A DNA stretch of 10,742 nucleotides, from positions 1 through 10,742 of the forward strand of contig FR895404.1 of the NCBI GenBank assembly GCA_000435595.1, in the 5' to 3' direction. The translations under genes were made by a program, and so were the position numbers. A model generated the notes under the pieces. That model did no database searches, was not told the DNA's origin, and saw only the letters and a program-made list of their open reading frames with translations. Shown here one piece after another: positions 6,685 through 10,742 of this stretch; within the stretch, counting starts at the first letter, position 1; each line of letters starts with the position of its first letter. Origin of the DNA: Firmicutes bacterium CAG:882 (GTDB taxonomy: Bacteria; Bacillota; Clostridia; Lachnospirales; Lachnospiraceae).

Positions 6685-7299
6685 CTACGCTGCAGGCTGC
6701 TTCTTGATAAGCGGAAGAAGCTTGGACTTGATGAGCCATGAGAATGACATAACAAGTGATGCAATAAGCATAAGCCAGAAACCGATACTTGGGTAAACCT
6801 TGATGGAGCCGTAATAGCCATAGTCTGATACAACATCTGCTGTCTGGGCTTTGATACCGATAATTGTAATTACCACGAATGCAAGTAACACATAAGAGAT
6901 AATTTGTGAAGGGAGCTTCCTGCCAAACAGGTTGGCAGCTATGTACAAAAGAATAACAATCATGATGAATACAGCATTGCTTGGTGTACCTGTAAAGAAG
7001 TTAGCGGACTCCTTGGCCTTCTGTCCGAGAATGCTGACTGAGACAGTGTAGTAAGGCATGAACAGCGCAATGAATGCGACGACAGCGGCGATGAGACCGA
7101 TGAAGTCAATCTTCTCCTTGACAATTGAAAAATCCTTGTTTCCAATCTTAAAGGATACAAGAGGCTTGCTGAGTGCAGGTGCCTGTGCTGCAGGTGCAGC
7201 GGTTGTTGCAGCCTGTGGAGCAGCAGCTACCTTAGTGCCGCATTCGCCACAGAATAAAGCACCATCTTCAAGCTTGGCGCCACAATTAGGACAAAACAT
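6685..7299 (-). CDS. Zinc-ribbon membrane protein, four predicted helices
   Basis: 204 aa. It begins with a compact zinc ribbon: C3-x2-C6, then C17-x2-C20 (FCPNCG... FCGECG), the treble-clef type found at the N-terminus of many Firmicutes membrane proteins. An Ala/Pro/Thr-rich flexible linker spans about 24-43. Four hydrophobic segments follow at about 65-82, 107-125, 132-149 and 171-190, with a short Tyr-rich extracellular loop near 160-169. The C-terminus is basic. The ribosome binding site GAGGAGG lies seven bases before the ATG, and a good promoter is at 7345-7373. It appears monocistronic, ending at the 6628-6662 terminator. No catalytic motif is visible. The ribbon probably mediates protein or nucleic-acid contacts at the cytoplasmic face; that is a guess from the fold. 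Function unknown. Confidence 0.88.
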   Translation of the reverse strand: MFCPNCGAKLEDGALFCGECGTKVAAAPQAATTAAPAAQAPALSKPLVSFKIGNKDFSIVKEKIDFIGLIAAVVAFIALFMPYYTVSVSILGQKAKESANFFTGTPSNAVFIMIVILLYIAANLFGRKLPSQIISYVLLAFVVITIIGIKAQTADVVSDYGYYGSIKVYPSIGFWLMLIASLVMSFSWLIKSKLLPLIKKQPAA

Positions 7300-7344
7300 G
7301 GTAAATCCTCCTCATAATTTATTAAATTTTTATTAATTATAAAT

Positions 7345-7373
7345 ACAATACCACACCCGATTTCTAATCGCAA
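7345..7373 (-). promoter_or_regulatory. Promoter of the zinc-ribbon gene
   Basis: Minus strand: TTGCGA (plus 7368-7373), a 17-bp spacer, then TATTGT (plus 7345-7350) preceded by TGG, an extended -10. The start point would be near 7338, leaving a leader of about 38 nt with a strong ribosome binding site. Confidence 0.65.
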
Positions 7374-7386
7374 TAAAAAAATTGAA

Positions 7387-7467
7387 ATATCACCATAAAT
7401 TAGGACATGCCTGCGGCGGTCGCTTGCGACATCTAATCATATTACACAAAAAATATAATGGTGATAT
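7387..7467. promoter_or_regulatory. Symmetric inverted repeat between divergent promoters
   Basis: ATATCACCAT (7387-7396) is an exact inverted copy of ATGGTGATAT (7458-7467). Nested inside are ATTAG (7399-7403) with CTAAT (7433-7437), and GTCGC (7419-7423) with GCGAC (7426-7430). The left arm lies 13 bp upstream of the -35 of the zinc-ribbon promoter; the right arm touches the -35 region of the yitT promoter. Arm centres are 71 bp apart. This looks like twin operator sites that could co-regulate both genes, or a structured palindromic repeat. No regulator gene is adjacent. Confidence 0.5.
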
Positions 7468-7495
7468 GGAAAAAGAGGGACATGTATGATATACT
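7467..7495 (+). promoter_or_regulatory. Promoter of the YitT-family gene
   Basis: TGGAAA (7467-7472, four of six consensus bases), a 17-bp spacer ending in TGA, then TATACT (7490-7495), giving an extended -10 (TGn) promoter. The start point would be near 7502, about 39 nt before the ATG at 7541. Confidence 0.55.
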
Positions 7496-7540
7496 GACAA
7501 CTATGTGACATAAAATTATAGAAGGATAAGGAAATATGTT

Positions 7541-8407
7541 ATGGAAGTAAAATCAAAAGCAGGACAGGTCGTTCTTGAGTATCTTATGCTAACGCTTGCA
7601 ACATTGGTTCTTGTAATTGGTGTGTATGTGTTTAAGTTTCCGAATAATTTTTCATTCGGAGGAGTTACGGGTATATCTGTTATTTTAGGTGCGGTTCTGC
7701 CGTTTTCACCTGCGTCGATTACGTTCGTTATCAATATGGCACTTCTGGTTGTGGGGTTCATTTTTCTCGGAAAGAGCTTCGGAATAAAGACGGTGTATGT
7801 CAGCGTGCTGACCTCGGTTGGGCTAAGCGCTTGTGAGAAGCTGTTTCCGATGGACGGACCGCTGACGAATCAGCCTGTTCTTGAGCTTATATTTGCGATT
7901 GTTCTCCCGGCAGTGAGTGCAGCGATAATGTTCAATATGAATGCGTCGGGCGGAGGAACGGATATTATTGCGATGATATTGAAGAAATACACAAGCTTTA
8001 ACATCGGAGTCGCACTTTTTATTGTTGATCTTGCAATCACGATAGCTGCATGTATGGTATTCGATATTGAAACAGGACTTTTCTCATTCGTGGGACTTAT
8101 GGCAAAGACGCTTGTGATTGACGGTACGATAGAGAATGTCAACCTGTGCAAGTATTTTACGATTATCACGGACTCACCTGATGACATTGTGCGTTTCATT
8201 CATAACGAGCTCGGGAAGGGAGCAACCACCTTCAAGGCAGAGGGCTCTTTTACACATAAGCAGAAATATGTTATTCTCACGGTACTCAAAAGAGGCCAGG
8301 CTGTTGAGCTTAGAAACTATATCAAGCTTAATCATGGCAAGGATACATTCATTATGATAACTAACAGCAGTGAGATTATAGGAAAGGGCTTCAGAGGACT
8401 TAACTAG
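7541..8407 (+). CDS. YitT family membrane protein with DUF2179 domain
   Basis: 288 aa. The N-terminal two thirds hold five to six hydrophobic helices (about 11-31, 40-56, 61-77, 84-99, 115-133, 155-174), with the glycine motifs FGGVTGIS at 39-46 and SGGGTDIIAMIL at 136-147 that mark the YitT/DUF161 family. The C-terminal soluble domain (about 204-284: YFTIITDSPDDIVRFI... LRNYIKLNHGKDTFIMITNSSEIIGKGF) matches DUF2179, a small PII/ACT-like fold. It should be a plasma-membrane protein with a cytoplasmic C-terminal domain. Its role is not established; transport has been suggested for the family from its topology. The start has AAGGA eight bases upstream; an ATG at 7536 is in another frame. No clear terminator follows before the trpS promoter at 8442. 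Confidence 0.92.
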   Translation: MEVKSKAGQVVLEYLMLTLATLVLVIGVYVFKFPNNFSFGGVTGISVILGAVLPFSPASITFVINMALLVVGFIFLGKSFGIKTVYVSVLTSVGLSACEKLFPMDGPLTNQPVLELIFAIVLPAVSAAIMFNMNASGGGTDIIAMILKKYTSFNIGVALFIVDLAITIAACMVFDIETGLFSFVGLMAKTLVIDGTIENVNLCKYFTIITDSPDDIVRFIHNELGKGATTFKAEGSFTHKQKYVILTVLKRGQAVELRNYIKLNHGKDTFIMITNSSEIIGKGFRGLN

Positions 8408-8441
8408 TGCACACGCTTTTTCGCTTGATAGTGTTAAATTA

Positions 8442-8470
8442 TTGACTAAATCTGATTTAAGAGATATAGT
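8442..8470 (+). promoter_or_regulatory. trpS promoter
   Basis: TTGACT (8442-8447), a 17-bp spacer and TATAGT (8465-8470): five of six consensus bases in each box with ideal spacing. The predicted start near 8477 leaves a leader of about 70 nt, too short for a T-box. Confidence 0.8.
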
Positions 8471-8482
8471 AAAGTTATATTT

Positions 8483-8541
8483 ACCGTGTCAATACGGTGC
8501 GGGATATTTATGATAGCTGCATGGAGTGTGCAGCGTGGAGG
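8483..8541 (+). promoter_or_regulatory. trpS leader with two small hairpins and ribosome binding site
   Basis: ACCGT/ACGGT (8483-8487 with 8494-8498) and GCTGCA/TGCAGC (8516-8521 with 8529-8534) are perfect stems. The second ends two bases before GGAGG (8537-8541), the ribosome binding site, which itself lies six bases before the ATG at 8548. No T-box specifier or conserved T-box anti-terminator sequence is visible. Confidence 0.5.
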
Positions 8542-8547
8542 TGTTTT

Positions 8548-9636
8548 ATGGGAAAGATTATTTTGACAGGTGACAGACCTACCGGAAGGCTTCATATAGG
8601 ACATTATGTAGGTTCATTAAAGAGAAGAGTGGAGCTTCAGAATTCAGGAGAGTATGACAAGATTTTTATTATGATTGCCGATGCACAGGCGCTTACGGAT
8701 AATGCGGATAATCCTGAGAAGGTAAGACAGAATATAATTGAGGTTGCACTTGACTATCTGTCGGTCGGACTTGACCCGTCTAAGTCAACTTTATTCATAC
8801 AGTCACAGATTTCGGAGCTTACAGAGCTCACATTCTATTACAGCAATCTTGTTACGGTATCAAGATTACAGCGTAACCCTACAGTTAAGTCTGAGATTCA
8901 GATGAGAGGTTTTGAGACAAGCATACCTGTAGGATTTTTTACATATCCTATCAGCCAGGCCGCAGATATTACCGCCTTTAAGGCGACGACGGTTCCTGTA
9001 GGAGAGGATCAGCTCCCTATGCTTGAGCAGACCAAGGAGATTGTGAGAAGCTTTAACAGAATATACGGTGATACGCTTGTTGAGCCTGAGATTTTACTTC
9101 CTGACAACAAGGCATGCTTAAGGCTTCCGGGTATCGACGGCAAGGCTAAGATGAGCAAGTCGCTCGGTAACTGTATCTATCTTTCCGAGTCAGAGGCGGA
9201 TGTTAAAGAAAAAATTATGAAGAATATGTATACTGACCCGACACATATCAAGGTTGAGGATCCGGGACATATTGAAGGAAATATGGTATTTACATATCTC
9301 GATGCTTTCTGCAAGCCGGAGCATTTTGCAGAGTATCTTCCTGATTATGCCAGCCTTGATGAACTCAAGGCTCACTACAGAAGAGGTGGTCTTGGCGATG
9401 TCAAGGTCAAGAAGTTCCTCATCAACGTGATGAACGAGGAGCTTAATCCTATCCGTGCCAGAAGAAAAGAGTACGAGAAGGATATAGCGTATGTATATGA
9501 GGTGCTAAAGAAGGGCAGCGAGGCTGCAAGAGAGGTTGCGGCAAAGACGCTTGACGATGTAAAGAATTCCATGAAGATTAATTATTTTGCAGACCAGGCA
9601 CTTATTGACGAGCATATCAGAAAGTATCAGGGTTAG
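8548..9636 (+). CDS. trpS: Tryptophanyl-tRNA synthetase
   Basis: Class Ic cytoplasmic synthetase that charges tRNA-Trp with tryptophan using ATP. 362 aa from the ATG at 8548, chosen because GGAGG lies six bases before it; in-frame alternatives at 8497 (GTG) and 8521 (ATG) have no ribosome binding site. Seen: TGDRPTGRLHIGHYVGSL at 7-24, with the HIGH motif at 16-19; IADAQALTDN (substrate pocket region); PVGEDQLPMLEQT near 150-162; and AKMSKSLGN, with KMSKS at 201-205. It is roughly 30 residues longer than the 328-334-aa B. subtilis and E. coli enzymes and fits the longer TrpRS form found in many Firmicutes (inference). It has its own consensus promoter and no T-box. The next gene starts 37 bp after the stop with no terminator, so trpS probably heads a three-gene transcript. 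Confidence 0.96.
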   Translation: MGKIILTGDRPTGRLHIGHYVGSLKRRVELQNSGEYDKIFIMIADAQALTDNADNPEKVRQNIIEVALDYLSVGLDPSKSTLFIQSQISELTELTFYYSNLVTVSRLQRNPTVKSEIQMRGFETSIPVGFFTYPISQAADITAFKATTVPVGEDQLPMLEQTKEIVRSFNRIYGDTLVEPEILLPDNKACLRLPGIDGKAKMSKSLGNCIYLSESEADVKEKIMKNMYTDPTHIKVEDPGHIEGNMVFTYLDAFCKPEHFAEYLPDYASLDELKAHYRRGGLGDVKVKKFLINVMNEELNPIRARRKEYEKDIAYVYEVLKKGSEAAREVAAKTLDDVKNSMKINYFADQALIDEHIRKYQG

Positions 9637-9673
9637 CAAACAGGGCGAAGCATTATATATTGGGAGGATTAAA

Positions 9674-10309
9674 ATGGAGATTATTTCGGTAACAGACAAG
9701 AGATTTAAGAAGTACGGCAAGGTTATCAAAAATATTGATTTCACAACACTTGTCGAGGCTATGAAAAAGACGGAGATTCCCGAGGGTGTTGTGTATGAGC
9801 CGTCGGTGGAGAGTCTTGAGAGCCTTGAGGTGGCAAAGGAGATAAAAAATAAGTTCTTCGGTGAGCTTCCTATTCAGATCGGTTACTGCAATGGTCATAA
9901 TCAGCTCCTTAATGCGGCTGAGTATCACAGAAGCTCAGAGATAAATGCGGCTGCCACGGATGCGATTCTTATTCTCGGAAATCTATGGGATGTTGAGGAT
10001 GATTTCACATACGATACGGCTAAGATGGAGGCTTTTTTGGTACCTGCCGGAACTGTCGTTGAGCTGTATGCCACAACGCTTCACTATGCACCGTGCGGAC
10101 CTGACAACAAGGGCTTTCAGGTGGCTGTCGTGCTTCCGAGGGGAACTAATTATGAACTTGCCACGGAGCATGCTGAGTGTCCTGTGTGCGGAGGAGAGGA
10201 TGCACTTATAACGGCGACTAACAAGTGGCTTATCGGTCATGAGGAGGGTGGACTTCCTAAGGGAAGCTTTATCGGTCTCAAGGGAAAGAATTTAAATGTT
10301 GCGGAATAA
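9674..10309 (+). CDS. DUF4867 family protein, probable cupin-like fold
   Basis: 211-aa soluble protein, probably cytoplasmic (no signal peptide or membrane helix). I recognise the overall pattern as DUF4867: a start like SVTDKRFKKYGKVIKNIDFTTL, the segment HNQLLNAAEYHRSSEIN at 75-91, the block PAGTVVELYATTLHYAPC at 124-141, and VVLPRGTNYEL at 152-162. The beta-rich PAGT...ELY...LHYAPC pattern is cupin-like and recalls ureidoglycolate-lyase-type proteins; H85 and H137 are candidate metal or substrate ligands. This is inference by eye. A CPVCGG pair of cysteines lies at 169-174. The start ATG 9674 has GGGAGG six bases upstream; the frame extends back into trpS, but no start there is supported. 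The substrate is unknown. It is probably co-transcribed with trpS and the next gene. Confidence 0.85.
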   Translation: MEIISVTDKRFKKYGKVIKNIDFTTLVEAMKKTEIPEGVVYEPSVESLESLEVAKEIKNKFFGELPIQIGYCNGHNQLLNAAEYHRSSEINAAATDAILILGNLWDVEDDFTYDTAKMEAFLVPAGTVVELYATTLHYAPCGPDNKGFQVAVVLPRGTNYELATEHAECPVCGGEDALITATNKWLIGHEEGGLPKGSFIGLKGKNLNVAE

Positions 10310-10322
10310 GAGGTGGCAGTGA

Positions 10323-10553
10323 ATGCGTACCATGCAGTTTAAGATGGAGCGGCCGGGACAGGTTGAGGCCGGACAGACGGTGGACATTACCGAGGGCAAG
10401 CTTCCGTCAAGCTTTTATTATACGATAGAGCCGGCAGTCGCCATGTCGGGCAATTACAGACTTGCCGAGAGGCTAATGGCAAGGCAGGGCAAGGTTATTG
10501 ACGTGGAGGAGACGCCGAGAGGGTTCTTTGTAACATGTGAATTTAACGAGTAG
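10323..10553 (+). CDS. Uncharacterised 76-aa protein
   Basis: I do not recognise this gene. It encodes a small soluble protein with no cysteine, signal peptide or membrane helix. The sequence suggests beta strands (GQVEAGQTVDITEG, SFYYTIEPAVAM, GKVIDVEET, GFFVTCEFNE; the last contains its only Cys-like position in VTCEF) around one basic helix (NYRLAERLMARQG). The ATG at 10323 has GAGGTGG (10310-10316) directly after the previous stop; a second in-frame ATG at 10332 lies too far from it. The 13-bp gap to the DUF4867 gene, good ribosome binding site and shared codon style support a real gene in the same operon. It may work with the DUF4867 protein; that is context only. Confidence 0.75.
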   Translation: MRTMQFKMERPGQVEAGQTVDITEGKLPSSFYYTIEPAVAMSGNYRLAERLMARQGKVIDVEETPRGFFVTCEFNE

Positions 10554-10589
10554 AATAAGTTTGAAAATTTTATTTTCAAACTACTTATT
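10554..10589 (+). other. AT-rich hairpin after the 76-aa gene
   Basis: AGTTTGAAAAT (10558-10568) pairs with ATTTTCAAACT (10572-10582) around TTT, and the flanking AATAAGT/ACTTATT sequences can extend or replace part of the stem. It starts right after the TAG stop. It lacks a downstream T-run, so it is more likely an RNA 3'-end or stability stem than the main terminator. Confidence 0.55.
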
Positions 10590-10597
10590 GGTGGCAG

Positions 10598-10620
10598 TAC
10601 TGCAAGCCTTGCTTGCAGTA
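10598..10620 (+). other. Second hairpin in the 3' region
   Basis: TACTGCAAGC (10598-10607) pairs exactly with GCTTGCAGTA (10611-10620) around a 3-nt loop. GCAGTACTGC (10594-10603) is also a perfect palindrome and would compete with it. No T-run follows. Confidence 0.5.
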
Positions 10621-10648
10621 TGCAGGGGGCTAAGAATGTATTTAAGAC

Positions 10649-10690
10649 AGAGTGAAACGGCATGGGTGCGTGCCGGTTTCACTCTTTTTG
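10649..10690 (+). terminator. Terminator of the trpS-DUF4867-76aa transcript
   Basis: AGAGTGAAAC (10649-10658) pairs with GTTTCACTCT (10676-10685). GGCA/TGCC extends the stem after a one-base bulge, with an 8-nt loop, and a T5 run ending at 10689 follows. This is the only one of the three hairpins here with a proper T-tail. Confidence 0.85.
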
Positions 10691-10731
10691 TGTAATAGTA
10701 AATTTCGTTCCACAATTATTTATATTGTATC

Positions 10732-10737
10732 TTGACA
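10732..10737 (+). promoter_or_regulatory. Possible -35 box of the next gene, cut by window end
   Basis: A perfect TTGACA lies five bases from the window end in AT-rich DNA after the terminator. The -10 would fall outside the window, so it cannot be confirmed. Confidence 0.3.
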
Positions 10738-10742
10738 TGGCG

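Noticed and set aside
7058..7336. Plus-strand 92-aa reading frame opposite the zinc-ribbon gene
   Set aside because: Antisense shadow: its composition mirrors the Ala/Pro-rich linker of the real gene, and it has no ribosome binding site.
8408..8547. T-box riboswitch upstream of trpS
   Set aside because: The interval is only 140 nt, with a strong promoter in the middle and no conserved T-box sequence or terminator/anti-terminator pair.
8497..8547. N-terminal extension of trpS from GTG 8497 or ATG 8521
   Set aside because: Neither has a ribosome binding site, whereas ATG 8548 has GGAGG at ideal spacing and begins at the usual N-terminus just before the HIGH region.

Overview
The window looks like a chromosomal segment of a low-to-mid GC Clostridia/Firmicutes bacterium, most plausibly a gut Lachnospiraceae relative (Roseburia/Agathobacter/Butyrivibrio type). 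This rests on strong GGAGG-type ribosome binding sites, consensus TTGACA/TATAAT promoters, a BmrCD-like heterodimeric ABC exporter, a YitT/DUF2179 membrane protein, a DUF4867 protein and many short intergenic hairpins. It is inferred from gene content and style; I ran no database search. I see no integrase, transposase, CRISPR array, tRNA or rRNA.

Layout. (1) 1-987 (+): 3' part of a branched-chain aminotransferase (ilvE), whose start lies upstream of the window, then a strong hairpin. (2) 1126-4877 (+): two translationally coupled ABC exporter half-transporters, with the Walker B and signature asymmetry expected of a heterodimer with one degenerate ATP site. The second has about 90 extra extracytoplasmic residues between TM1 and TM2. 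A hairpin at 4905-4950 separates them from the convergent genes. (3) 4947-6225 (-): a 172-aa ECF-type sigma factor overlapping a single-pass membrane protein, probably its anti-sigma or sensor partner. (4) 6226-6684: 459 bp without a gene but dense in signals. It holds a likely minus-strand promoter for the sigma operon, a roughly 250-nt leader that can fold into a near-perfect four-arm structure, and a divergent plus-strand promoter pair ending in a strong terminator (a possible small RNA). (5) 6685-7299 (-): a zinc-ribbon, four-helix membrane protein. (6) 7300-7540: a divergent promoter region with a symmetric inverted repeat. (7) 7541-8407 (+): YitT-family protein. (8) 8548-10553 (+): trpS from its own promoter, then a DUF4867 protein and an unrecognised 76-aa protein, closely spaced. 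(9) 10554-10742: three hairpins, the last a terminator, then a TTGACA box near the window edge.

Most genes are ordinary housekeeping or accessory genes. The parts most worth a second look are the intergenic architecture around 6266-6662, the paired operator-like repeat at 7387-7467, and the unannotated 76-aa protein at the end of the trpS transcript. I saw no gene cluster that clearly forms a new multi-gene system.
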